Below are positions 1 through 7,384 of a DNA stretch of 33,915 bases, piece after piece. The position numbers and the translations under genes were made by a program. Within the stretch, counting starts at the first letter, position 1; each line of letters starts with the position of its first letter. A model generated the notes under the pieces. It saw only the letters and a list, made by a program, of their open reading frames with translations, made no database searches and was not told the origin of the DNA. This stretch comes from an uncultured Clostridia bacterium. Its GTDB lineage: Bacteria > Bacillota > Clostridia > Monoglobales > Monoglobaceae. The stretch covers positions 1 to 33,915 of the forward strand of contig CANQQJ010000036.1 in NCBI GenBank assembly GCA_947625905.1, written 5' to 3'.

Positions 1-1795
1 AGGCCGGAAGCTCCATTACGAACGGCGCGGGATCGCCCGCGAACATCTTTGTCTTTTTTAATATTATGCCCGAAATTATTATAGCCGCAACTCCCACAAA
101 ATACGCGCTGGGAGCGACCCACCAGGCTCCGCCCAGCAGCGCGCCCGCGATGAGCGCGATGATCGGCAGCTTGGCGCCGCAGGGAATGAATGTGGTAGTC
201 ATTATCGTCATTCTGCGGTCGCGCTCGTTCTCGATCGTTCGGGACGCCATGACGCCCGGAACGCCGCAGCCCGTGCCGATCAGCATCGGTATGAACGACT
301 TGCCCGAAAGGCCGAAGCGCCTGAATATCCTGTCCATGATGAACGCTATGCGCGCCATATATCCGCATGCCTCGAGGAAGGCGAGGAATATGAACAGCAC
401 CAGCATCTGCGGAACAAATCCCAGCACCGCGCCGACTCCGGCGACGATTCCGTCGAGGATCAGGCTCTTGAGCCACTCGGCGCAGCCGACCTTGTCAAGC
501 AGGCCCTCAAGCGCCGCGGGAATACCGGGCACCCACACTCCGAAATCCGCCGGATCGGGCTCCTCCGCGGCGAGAGCCGCCTCAAAAGCAGACGCGTCCA
601 CGGTTATCGACTCCTCGACCTCGCCGTCCTCATTCTCTATATCAGCGACCGCCTCGACGCCCGCCGCTGCGGTCATAAACTCGTCTATAACACCGTCGTC
701 GGGTTCCTCGGATTCGAGCGTCTCCGAAAGCGCCTCGGTATCGATGCCCTGCTCCTCCGCCGCCGCTATAAACGCGTCGGCCTTGGCCGCCTCGATCTCA
801 TAATCCGCCGCGGCTTCCTCATAGGCCGAGGTGCCTATTCCGAACAGGTGGAAACCGTCGCCGAACAGTCCGTCGTTGGCCCAGTCGGTCGCCCATGTTC
901 CCACGGTAGTTACCGATATGTAATAAACTATTATCATAACGACCGCGAATATCGGCAGCGCGGCCCAGCGGTTGGTCACAACTCTGTCTATTTTGTCGGA
1001 TGTGCTGAGTTTCTTTTTGCCGCCTTTTTTGCAGCAGTCTTTTATGATAGACGCGATATAGTTGTATCTCTCGTTGGTGATAATGCTCTCGGTATCGTCG
1101 TCAAACTCCGCCTCGGCCTTTTTCACTATATCCGAAATGTCGGGCGCGGACTTCAGCATCCCGGCTATTTTTTCGTCGTCCTCAAACAGCTTTATCGCGT
1201 AGAACCTCTTTTGGTTCTCGGGAACCGAAGTTCCCAGCCTCTCGCCTATCTCCGAGATCAGTTCCTCAACCTTTTTGTCGAACCTGTGCGCCGGCTTTGC
1301 CGACTTTTGCTCGGCCAGCTTCACCGCCTTTGCCGCGGCCTCTCTGATACCCGTGCCCTTGAGCGCCGAGATCGCCACCGCTTGGCAGCCGAGTTCCTTT
1401 GACAGCCGCTCGATGTTGATCGTGTCTCCCTTTTTCTTGACGACGTCCATCATGTTGACCGCCGTCAGGACCGGAATACCCAGCTCGGTCAGCTGCGTCG
1501 TCAGATACAGGTTGCGCTCCAAATTCGAGCCGTCTATAATATTAAGTATAACATCGGGACGCTCGTTTATCAAGTAATTTCTCGCCACTACCTCCTCTAA
1601 CGTGTACGGCGACAGAGAGTATATTCCCGGAAGGTCCGTTATCGTGACATCCTTGAAGCCCTTGAGCTTACCCTCTTTTTTCTCAACGGTAACGCCCGGC
1701 CAGTTGCCCACAAATTGGTTTGATCCGGTCAGAGCGTTGAACAGTGTTGTCTTGCCGGAATTGGGATTTCCCGCAAGCGCGATTTTAATCGACAT
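1..1795 (-). CDS. feoB: Ferrous iron transporter FeoB (3' end missing)
   Basis: FeoB is the membrane Fe(II) transporter with an N-terminal G-protein domain. The reverse strand reads MSIKIALAGNPNSGKTT at the start (G1, residues 8-16), then VGNWPGVTVEK (G2/switch I), DLPGIYSLS (G3), NMMD (G4) and SALKG (G5). The first membrane segment and the core helices (GVGAVLGFVPQM, GTGCGVPGVMASR) follow. About 598 residues are visible and the C-terminal helices lie outside the window. I chose the ATG at 1795 because GGAG at 1808-1811 directly abuts the ATG at 1807 but is 12 nt from this one. Between the first membrane segment and VPGIPAALEGLL, roughly residues 322-418, is an acidic Ala/Glu/Asp-rich insert absent from short FeoB proteins. 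It is the last visible gene of feoA1-feoA2-feoB. Confidence 0.97.
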   Translation of the reverse strand, partial: MSIKIALAGNPNSGKTTLFNALTGSNQFVGNWPGVTVEKKEGKLKGFKDVTITDLPGIYSLSPYTLEEVVARNYLINERPDVILNIIDGSNLERNLYLTTQLTELGIPVLTAVNMMDVVKKKGDTINIERLSKELGCQAVAISALKGTGIREAAAKAVKLAEQKSAKPAHRFDKKVEELISEIGERLGTSVPENQKRFYAIKLFEDDEKIAGMLKSAPDISDIVKKAEAEFDDDTESIITNERYNYIASIIKDCCKKGGKKKLSTSDKIDRVVTNRWAALPIFAVVMIIVYYISVTTVGTWATDWANDGLFGDGFHLFGIGTSAYEEAAADYEIEAAKADAFIAAAEEQGIDTEALSETLESEEPDDGVIDEFMTAAAGVEAVADIENEDGEVEESITVDASAFEAALAAEEPDPADFGVWVPGIPAALEGLLDKVGCAEWLKSLILDGIVAGVGAVLGFVPQMLVLFIFLAFLEACGYMARIAFIMDRIFRRFGLSGKSFIPMLIGTGCGVPGVMASRTIENERDRRMTIMTTTFIPCGAKLPIIALIAGALLGGAWWVAPSAYFVGVAAIIISGIILKKTKMFAGDPAPFVMELPA

Positions 1796-1823
1796 TCTGT
1801 GACTCATCTCCACTTCTTAATGA

Positions 1824-1837
1824 TTAGCCTCGGCTAA
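1824..1837. promoter_or_regulatory. Candidate DtxR-type operator, site A (feoB leader)
   Basis: The 14-bp dyad TTAGCC-TC-GGCTAA lies 28 nt upstream of the feoB start. It shares half-sites with four other copies around the feo genes. The resemblance to DtxR/IdeR operators is from family knowledge; binding is inferred. Confidence 0.55.
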
Positions 1838-1867
1838 CCTTTGATTTTTAAAAAAGCGCGACTAAAA

Positions 1868-1881
1868 TTAGCCAAAGCTAA
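1868..1881. promoter_or_regulatory. Candidate DtxR-type operator, site B (feoB leader)
   Basis: The dyad TTAGCC-AA-AGCTAA is in the feoA2-feoB intergenic stretch, 44 bp from site A. On the minus strand it overlaps a weak promoter-like TTGCGC/TAATTT pair, so feoB may have a secondary metal-controlled promoter. Confidence 0.5.
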
Positions 1882-1917
1882 CCTTGGCGCAAAAAATAAT
1901 AATTTTCCCAAATCAAG

Positions 1918-2139
1918 CTACGCGATCTCTATCATTTCGGCATCGGCCTTTCTTATCGAAAGCTCGTAGCCGCGGACCGTAAGCTCCACGGGGTCGCCGA
2001 GCGGCGCCACCTTGCGCACGTATATCTCGGTGCCTTTTGTTATTCCCATGTCCATAATCCTGCGCTTAACGGCGCCGCCGCCGTTTAAACGCGCGACCGT
2101 GACGGTCTCTCCGATCTTGACATCCTTGAGAGTTCTCAT
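1918..2139 (-). CDS. feoA: FeoA-domain protein, second copy (FeoA2)
   Basis: FeoA proteins are small cytoplasmic SH3-like proteins that support FeoB. This 73-residue protein has the family pattern: the N-terminal LKDVKIGETVTVARL strand, the RRIMDMGITKGTEIYV segment, then DPVELTVRGYELSIRKADAEMI. AAAGGAC lies about 10 nt upstream of the ATG. It is separated from feoA1 by 45 bp and from feoB by about 120 bp that hold two operator-like dyads. It resembles canonical FeoA (GYELSIRK) more closely than the upstream copy does. Confidence 0.93.
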   Translation of the reverse strand: MRTLKDVKIGETVTVARLNGGGAVKRRIMDMGITKGTEIYVRKVAPLGDPVELTVRGYELSIRKADAEMIEIA

Positions 2140-2184
2140 AATTATTCTGTCCTTTCTGTGTTTGGTTTAATATCCGCGGCCGCT

Positions 2185-2394
2185 CTATACCATAATGCGG
2201 TTGGCCATCGTTTTGTCAACGGCTACGCGGGTGTCCTTTACGTTAACTATCATGCTGCCCGATATCTCGGACACGACCGTGACCTCGCTGCCCCGGACGA
2301 ATCCGAGATTCTCCAGAAAGCGTCGGGTCTCGTCCTTTCCGGTCACGTTTGTGACCATGCCTTTTTCGCCTATATTCATCATTGATAACGGCAT
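2185..2394 (-). CDS. feoA: FeoA-domain protein, first copy (FeoA1)
   Basis: This 69-residue FeoA-like protein is the first gene of the feo operon. The pattern ETRRFLENLGFVRGSEVTVVSEISGSMIVNVKDTRVAVDKTMANRI matches the FeoA SH3-like fold: LGF-x-GSEV, then a central beta-hairpin, then the D-x-R/K-A-x-x-I end. GAGGTG precedes the ATG by 5 nt. A sigma-A promoter (2461-2489) with two operator-like dyads lies just upstream. Tandem feoA genes before feoB are common in Clostridia, and the two copies may form a heteromeric partner of FeoB (inference). Confidence 0.9.
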   Translation of the reverse strand: MPLSMMNIGEKGMVTNVTGKDETRRFLENLGFVRGSEVTVVSEISGSMIVNVKDTRVAVDKTMANRIMV

Positions 2395-2438
2395 AAAAAC
2401 ACCTCAACATAGCGATTATTAATCGCCGTAAATTTAAG

Positions 2439-2452
2439 TTAGACTTGACTAA
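2439..2452. promoter_or_regulatory. Candidate DtxR-type operator, site C (feo promoter)
   Basis: The dyad TTAGAC-TT-GACTAA lies at the expected transcription start of the feoA1 promoter (about 2454). It is exactly 24 bp from site D. This is a typical place for a repressor. Confidence 0.6.
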
Positions 2453-2460
2453 CTGTTAAA

Positions 2461-2489
2461 AGTTTACCATGACTAACTATTTTTGTCAA
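2461..2489 (-). promoter_or_regulatory. Sigma-A promoter of the feo operon
   Basis: On the minus strand TTGACA (2489-2484), a 17-nt spacer and TAAACT (2466-2461) are followed by a start near 2454. The leader to feoA1 is about 60 nt. Site D covers the -10 and spacer, and site C covers the start. Confidence 0.8.
2463..2476. promoter_or_regulatory. Candidate DtxR-type operator, site D (feo -10 region)
   Basis: The dyad TTTACC-AT-GACTAA matches the other copies at most half-site positions. It overlaps the -10 hexamer and spacer of the feo promoter, so a bound protein would block RNA polymerase. Confidence 0.55.
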
Positions 2490-2534
2490 TAAGTTTTTTT
2501 GAAAAAATGTAAGTTTGGTTTTTTGCATAATAAG

Positions 2535-2548
2535 TTAGCCGCGGCAAA
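2535..2548. promoter_or_regulatory. Candidate DtxR-type operator, site E
   Basis: The dyad TTAGCC-GC-GGCAAA sits in a longer 18-bp imperfect palindrome (AGTTAGCC/GGCAAACT). It lies between the divergent feo and CNNM promoters, about 50 bp upstream of each -35 element. It could serve either gene. Confidence 0.5.
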
Positions 2549-2600
2549 CTGTATTATTGTGCAAAATAACAGCCGAATCCGAGCGCTGATTTATTACGTG

Positions 2601-2629
2601 TTGACAACCGGCGAAAGCGGTGATATAAT
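2601..2629 (+). promoter_or_regulatory. Perfect-consensus sigma-A promoter of the CNNM gene
   Basis: TTGACA (2601-2606), a 17-nt spacer and TATAAT (2624-2629) match the consensus exactly. Transcription would begin near 2636, which rules out an upstream translation start at 2499. Confidence 0.88.
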
Positions 2630-2663
2630 GGTAATGTATATTTTATCGGCTGTGCCGGAGAGG

Positions 2664-3995
2664 ATGATTTTTTTGGACACGCAGCCCCCTTTATGGGTGA
2701 CACTGTTTATTTTGTACATTCTGAGCTTTTTGATAGCCATGACGCGGCACGCGGCGGTGGCCGCGGGCGACACAAGGCTTAAATACATGGCGGAAGGCGG
2801 CGACAAGCGCGCCGAAGCGCTGATCGGGTTTTTGGACGGACATTCGCGGATCATGGCGGCGTCGGTCAGGTTTTTCAGCGTATTTCTGCTGCTCGGCATC
2901 GGCGCGGTCTCGGCGATGTTTGAGCCGGCTTTGACGGCTCTGCTCCCGATGCCCGAAATGGCCGCGCTTTTGGCCATTGTGATAATCGCGGCTCTGCTTT
3001 ATCTGATTCTCGGCGTTTTTCTGCCCAAGGGGATCGCGGGCAAAAAGCCCGAAGCGCTCGCGACAAGACTGCTGCCTCTGCTTAAAGTCATAACCTACGC
3101 GGGAATGCCGTTTGTGTCGCTGCCCGGAATACTCTCAAAGGCCGTGCTCAAGATATTCAGCATAAATCTGGGCGAGCAGAACGAGGACATCACCGAGGAA
3201 GAGATCCGCATGATGGTCGACATCGGCTCGGAAAGCGGCGCGATCGACGATGATGAGAAAGAAATGATACACAACATCTTTGAGATGGACGACAAGCCCG
3301 TTGAGGAGATAATGACCCACCGCACCGACGCGGTGATCCTTTGGCTGGAGGACGGCGCAGACGAGTGGGAGAAAATAATAAACGAGACCAACCACACCCG
3401 CTATCCGGTTTGCGGCGAGGGTGTTGACGATGTGGTGGGCGTGCTCAACAGCCGCGACTTTTACCGCACGATGCTGCACGACAAAAACGCCGACCTTAAA
3501 TCAATACTTAGGGAGCCCTATTTTGTTCCCGACTCGCTCAAGGCGGACGAGATGTTCCAGAGAATGCAGGACAAAAACGCACACTTTGCCATAGTGCTGG
3601 ACGAGTACAGCGGTTTTTGCGGAATAGTTACCCAGGAGGACCTTATCGAAGAGATCGTCGGCGAGCTTTACAGCGAGTATGACGAGCCCGAAAAGGAACT
3701 TGAGATATACAAAATACCGAGCGAAAAAAACACATGGCTCATCGACTGCGGCGCAGATATCGAGGACGTGGAGGACGAGCTCGGGATCGAGATACCCGAC
3801 GACGACTACAACACGTTCGCGGGTCTGATACTCGATGTTCTGGGCACCGTTCCGGCGGACGGCGAAACGCCCGAGCTCAAATTCGGCAGGATGCGCATAA
3901 AGGTCACCCGCGTCGAGGAGCACAGGATCGAAGAGGCCGTCGTTACTCTTGTGGACGAGGACCCCGAAAACAAAGAGGACAGCGAGGCCGAATAA
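2664..3995 (+). CDS. CNNM/HlyC-CorC family membrane protein with CBS pair
   Basis: The 443-residue protein has an N-terminal DUF21-type membrane region with about four hydrophobic segments. These are followed by an acidic linker (ITEEEIRMMVDIGSESGAID), a CBS pair (EEIMTHRTDAVIL, RYPVCGEGVDDVVGVLNSRD, FAIVLDEYSGFCGIVTQEDL) and a C-terminal CorC_HlyC domain. Family members act in Mg2+ or other divalent-cation export or tolerance at the membrane. The reading frame is open upstream to 2499, but the perfect promoter at 2601-2629 and GGAGAGG at 2657-2663 place the start at ATG 2664 or, with better spacing, TTG 2673. It is divergent from the feo operon and shares its regulatory region, so metal-linked control is possible (inference). 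Confidence 0.9.
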   Translation: MIFLDTQPPLWVTLFILYILSFLIAMTRHAAVAAGDTRLKYMAEGGDKRAEALIGFLDGHSRIMAASVRFFSVFLLLGIGAVSAMFEPALTALLPMPEMAALLAIVIIAALLYLILGVFLPKGIAGKKPEALATRLLPLLKVITYAGMPFVSLPGILSKAVLKIFSINLGEQNEDITEEEIRMMVDIGSESGAIDDDEKEMIHNIFEMDDKPVEEIMTHRTDAVILWLEDGADEWEKIINETNHTRYPVCGEGVDDVVGVLNSRDFYRTMLHDKNADLKSILREPYFVPDSLKADEMFQRMQDKNAHFAIVLDEYSGFCGIVTQEDLIEEIVGELYSEYDEPEKELEIYKIPSEKNTWLIDCGADIEDVEDELGIEIPDDDYNTFAGLILDVLGTVPADGETPELKFGRMRIKVTRVEEHRIEEAVVTLVDEDPENKEDSEAE

Positions 3996-4019
3996 CATAA
4001 ACTTTATAGGTGTAGAAAT

Positions 4020-5429
4020 ATGAGAAACAAAACAATTAAGCTAATATCCATCATTACAGCTGCTCTTATGCTGAGCGCGTTTGTTTCGGCGGCGTTCGCC
4101 GAGGTGCTCGGCGGCTTCGGTCAAATTAACAGCTACAGTGATAATACATACGCCGACGTAAGCCGAAACGACTGGTTTTGGGGTTACGCCGGCTTTGCCT
4201 ATGAATACGGCATTATGACGGGAACCGCAGACGGAATATTTTCGCCAAACGGCAAGCTGACCGTGGCCGAGGCTGTCACGATCGCCGCGCGCCTTAACGC
4301 GGCGCACTACGGAAACTCCATCGACCCGAACCCCGGAAATATACGGCTGGCGGTCTCCGACGCGCGCGAGGCCTATCCCGTGACCGGGAACGGCGGCTTT
4401 GAGCTGAGCGGCGGACATGAACACGACGGCACGAAAACCGGCAGGTATCTTCGCTCGGGAGGACTCGCCGCGGCGCTCTACAGCAGCGAGGATGTGCAGT
4501 GGTTCCTGCCGTATCTGGCATACGCGCTGCAGCAGGGAATTGTCTCGGAAAGCTCTTTCGGCGGCAGATATTTCGAGGCCGCCACCCGCGAGGAACTGGC
4601 CTATCTGCTGTACCGCGCCCTGCCCGACTGCTACTATAAGATCAACGACATCAGCCCTCTGCCCGACGTCAACACCGGAAGCCCGTATTACCCGTCGATC
4701 CTGGCGCTTTATGAGGCGGGCGTCGTCACCGGAAACGACGAGTTCGGCACATTTTATCCCTATTCGAGCATTGTCAGGAGCGAAGTCGCGGCGATGGTTT
4801 CAAGGGCGATCAACACCGACCTCAGGGTTCGGTTTGCGCTGAATCCGAACATACCCCTCAAAAATCTGTATTTCTCGTGGAAATATCCGAGCTACGGCGA
4901 CGATTATTCTCTGAATCTTCAAATTTCATATTACGATTACAACTATTTCAACGTTAAGCGCAGGGTGTATGACTACACGGTGTACGCCACCGACGACGCC
5001 GACGTGACCGGTCTCAGCACTTTGGCTTATACCTTAAAGTCGATCGCCGAGGACAACGGTTACACCTCGGCCTACGACATAGCGGCGTTTGTCAGCGCAT
5101 TTGTGCAAAGCATACAGTACATGGACGATATGGCGACCAAAGGCGTCGCCGAATATCCCAAATATCCGATCGAGACCCTGTTTGAACAGGGCGGCGACTG
5201 CGAGGACAAGGCCGCGCTGCTGGCGAAGCTTCTGAAGCTGCTGGGCTACGGCTCGGTTCTGCTTGTAAGCAGCGACCACATGGCGGTGGGGCTCCAGACC
5301 TCCGGCAACGGGAATCTGTCATACGGCGGCGCGAATTATTATTACATCGAGACCACCGAGCCCGGCTGGCGGGTCGGCGAAGTTCCGGGCGATATGCTCG
5401 GCGTCGGCATGGAAGTATTGTATATATAA
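4020..5429 (+). CDS. Exported SLH-domain protein with transglutaminase-like domain
   Basis: The 469-residue protein begins with a signal peptide (residues 1-27, cleavage after AFA). Three S-layer-homology modules follow at about 44-97 (YADVSRNDWFWGYAGFAYE), 158-202 and 212-264, which anchor proteins to secondary wall polymers. The C-terminal half (about 325-469) has a transglutaminase/papain-like core with Cys394 in GGDCEDKAALLAKLL, His420 in SSDHMAVGL and an acidic residue in YIETTEPGW (Glu444 or Glu447). That is a plausible Cys-His-acid triad. It starts 24 bp after the CNNM stop, with AGGTG before the ATG, so it is probably co-transcribed. Its substrate is unknown; a peptidase or crosslinking role at the wall is inference. 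Confidence 0.87.
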   Translation: MRNKTIKLISIITAALMLSAFVSAAFAEVLGGFGQINSYSDNTYADVSRNDWFWGYAGFAYEYGIMTGTADGIFSPNGKLTVAEAVTIAARLNAAHYGNSIDPNPGNIRLAVSDAREAYPVTGNGGFELSGGHEHDGTKTGRYLRSGGLAAALYSSEDVQWFLPYLAYALQQGIVSESSFGGRYFEAATREELAYLLYRALPDCYYKINDISPLPDVNTGSPYYPSILALYEAGVVTGNDEFGTFYPYSSIVRSEVAAMVSRAINTDLRVRFALNPNIPLKNLYFSWKYPSYGDDYSLNLQISYYDYNYFNVKRRVYDYTVYATDDADVTGLSTLAYTLKSIAEDNGYTSAYDIAAFVSAFVQSIQYMDDMATKGVAEYPKYPIETLFEQGGDCEDKAALLAKLLKLLGYGSVLLVSSDHMAVGLQTSGNGNLSYGGANYYYIETTEPGWRVGEVPGDMLGVGMEVLYI

Positions 5430-5430
5430 A

Positions 5431-5454
5431 AAATGCCCCGCGGGGCTTTTTTTA
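5431..5454 (+). terminator. Intrinsic terminator after the SLH gene
   Basis: GCCCCGCGGGGC (5435-5446) is a self-complementary GC stem followed directly by seven T residues. It closes the CNNM-SLH transcription unit. Confidence 0.85.
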
Positions 5455-5515
5455 TTGGCGAAAAAATTGACAAATATACGGGCGCGGCGACAGTTTTATT
5501 TCTATAAAATAACGG

Positions 5516-5544
5516 TTGTATTTTCCGTAATTTCATGATATATT
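5516..5544 (+). promoter_or_regulatory. Promoter of the Na/Pi cotransporter gene
   Basis: TTGTAT (5516-5521), a 17-nt spacer and TATATT (5539-5544) lie 45 bp upstream of the start codon. A TTGACA at 5467-5472 has no -10 at normal spacing. Confidence 0.55.
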
Positions 5545-5588
5545 GTAATTGGTGAAAGTTGGGAAAAATTCAACACGGAGGTGTCCTG

Positions 5589-7358
5589 ATGGATATCGCA
5601 CTGCAGATAATTTCGCTGTTTGGCGGACTCGGTATGTTCCTTTTCGGCATGCACTCGATGAGCTCGTCGCTGGAGAGAGCCGCGGGCTCAAAGCTCCGCA
5701 AGATCATGGAAAAAGTCACCGGCAACATCATAAAGTCGGTCGCCCTGGGCGCGGTTGTGGCCGCGCTCACTCAGTCGTCCTCCGCCACCACCGTTATGGT
5801 GGTCGGCTTTGTTAACGCCGGCGTCCTCACGCTAAATCAGGCTGTGGGTATCATCATGGGCGCCAATATAGGAACCACGATCACCGCGTGGATACTTAGC
5901 CTTAACGACCTGCCGGGCGACGTCTGGTACCTTGCCATGCTCAAGCCCACGACGCTGGCGCCTCTGTTTATTATATCGGGCGCCGTTATGCTTGTTTTTA
6001 TCGCGAAAAAGAATATCAAAACGATCGGCGAGATATTCGTCGGCCTCGGCCTTATATTTATCGGCATGGAGTTTATGACAAACTCGATGGAGGTCGTTTT
6101 CGATCAGCTTCCATCGCTTAAAAACATATTCGCGATGCAGACGCATCCGTTCACCGGGCTGCTGATAGGCGCGGGCATCACGGGGATCATCCAGTCCAGC
6201 GCGGCGTCTGTCGGTATGCTGCAGGCAGTCGCCTCAAGCACCACGGTAGTCTTCGCCTCGGCGTTCCCGATCATCATGGGTCAGAACATAGGAACCTGCG
6301 TCACCGCGCTTTTGTCGTCGGCGGGCGCAAGCAAAAACGCCAAGCGCGCCGCCATGATCCACCTTTATTTCAATGTTATCGGCACTATCGTTTTCCTGAC
6401 GGTTATTTATATAATCCAGTACACTATCGGTCTGCCGTTCTGGAACTCAAGGATCTCGGCCACCGACATATCCGTGTTCCACTCGATATTCAACGTGGCG
6501 TCCACTATCATGCTGCTGCCGTTTTCAAAGCTGCTGGTATGGCTGGCCAAAAAAACGATCCGCGACAGCAGGCAGGAAATTGAGGACAACCCCTTCTCTC
6601 AGCTGGACGAGCGTTTCCTCAAAACGCCGTACGTGGCGGTCGGACGCGTGCATATCGCGCTTTCCAAAATGTTCAAGGTCGCTAAAAAGAACGTGCGCCT
6701 CGCCGCCAGGCTGACGGCGGGCGAGGACATTGAGAAAAATTCGGAGCTTATGATCGTCAACGAGAATTTGCTTGACGAATACGAGATCAGGATAAGCTCG
6801 TACCTGACCAAAATATCGGACGAGCACCTGTCCGAGCAGGACAACGAGCGCTCGTCGACATACTTCCATCTGGTGACGAACATAGAGCGCATAGGCGACT
6901 ACTGCGACAACATACGCGAGATATGCGAGAGCCTCAGCGAGAGCGGCATAGAGTTCTCCGAAAACGCGGCCCACGGCCTCAGCGCGCTGTTTGACGCGAT
7001 AGAAAACATAGTCGAGCTGACATACGAGGCGTTTTCCAAAAACGACACGTCTCTTGCTGTCAAGATAGAGCCCCTCGAGGAGGTCGTGGACGGTATCCAG
7101 CAGCAGCTTGAGGACGACCACATGAAGCGCCTGAAGGCTCAGACCTGCTCGGTCGAGGCGGGCGTTATGCTCCTTGAGATAACGAGCAACGCCGAGAGGA
7201 TCTCGGACCACTGCTCAAATATCGGCGTGGCAATCCTCCAGGCCAACCGCGGCGGCACCTCGATCGACCGCCACGAGTACCTGCGCCGCCTGCACCGCGA
7301 AATGCCCGACGAATACCGCCGCGACTACGAAACCTACAAACAAAAATATGCCCTGTAA
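5589..7358 (+). CDS. Na+/phosphate cotransporter with PhoU domain (NptA/YjbB family)
   Basis: The 589-residue protein has two Na/Pi-cotransporter repeats with QSSSATTVMVVGFVNAG and QSSAASVGMLQAVASS signatures, each followed by GxNIGT (IIMGANIGTTITAW, IIMGQNIGTCVTAL). These QSSS motifs mark the Na+ and phosphate sites in the family. From about residue 330 on there is a cytoplasmic helical PhoU-like domain with the repeat E-x-x-x-R-I-x-D/S-x-C-x-N (NIERIGDYCDNI, NAERISDHCSNI). The start at 5589 has GGAGG 7 nt upstream; an ATG at 5559 has none. It has its own promoter and terminator and is monocistronic. Confidence 0.93.
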   Translation: MDIALQIISLFGGLGMFLFGMHSMSSSLERAAGSKLRKIMEKVTGNIIKSVALGAVVAALTQSSSATTVMVVGFVNAGVLTLNQAVGIIMGANIGTTITAWILSLNDLPGDVWYLAMLKPTTLAPLFIISGAVMLVFIAKKNIKTIGEIFVGLGLIFIGMEFMTNSMEVVFDQLPSLKNIFAMQTHPFTGLLIGAGITGIIQSSAASVGMLQAVASSTTVVFASAFPIIMGQNIGTCVTALLSSAGASKNAKRAAMIHLYFNVIGTIVFLTVIYIIQYTIGLPFWNSRISATDISVFHSIFNVASTIMLLPFSKLLVWLAKKTIRDSRQEIEDNPFSQLDERFLKTPYVAVGRVHIALSKMFKVAKKNVRLAARLTAGEDIEKNSELMIVNENLLDEYEIRISSYLTKISDEHLSEQDNERSSTYFHLVTNIERIGDYCDNIREICESLSESGIEFSENAAHGLSALFDAIENIVELTYEAFSKNDTSLAVKIEPLEEVVDGIQQQLEDDHMKRLKAQTCSVEAGVMLLEITSNAERISDHCSNIGVAILQANRGGTSIDRHEYLRRLHREMPDEYRRDYETYKQKYAL

Positions 7359-7360
7359 AA

Positions 7361-7381
7361 AAACCGCCTTTGGCGGTTTTT
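7361..7381. terminator. Bidirectional intrinsic terminator
   Basis: AAAACCGCC-TTT-GGCGGTTTT sits between the convergent Na/Pi cotransporter and MATE genes. T tracts follow on both strands, so it can end both transcripts. Confidence 0.88.
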
Positions 7382-7384
7382 TAT

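Noticed and set aside
2499..2663. N-terminal extension of the CNNM protein by 55 residues
   Set aside because: The perfect promoter lies inside it and would start transcription at about 2636; GGAGAGG just before 2664 marks the real start.
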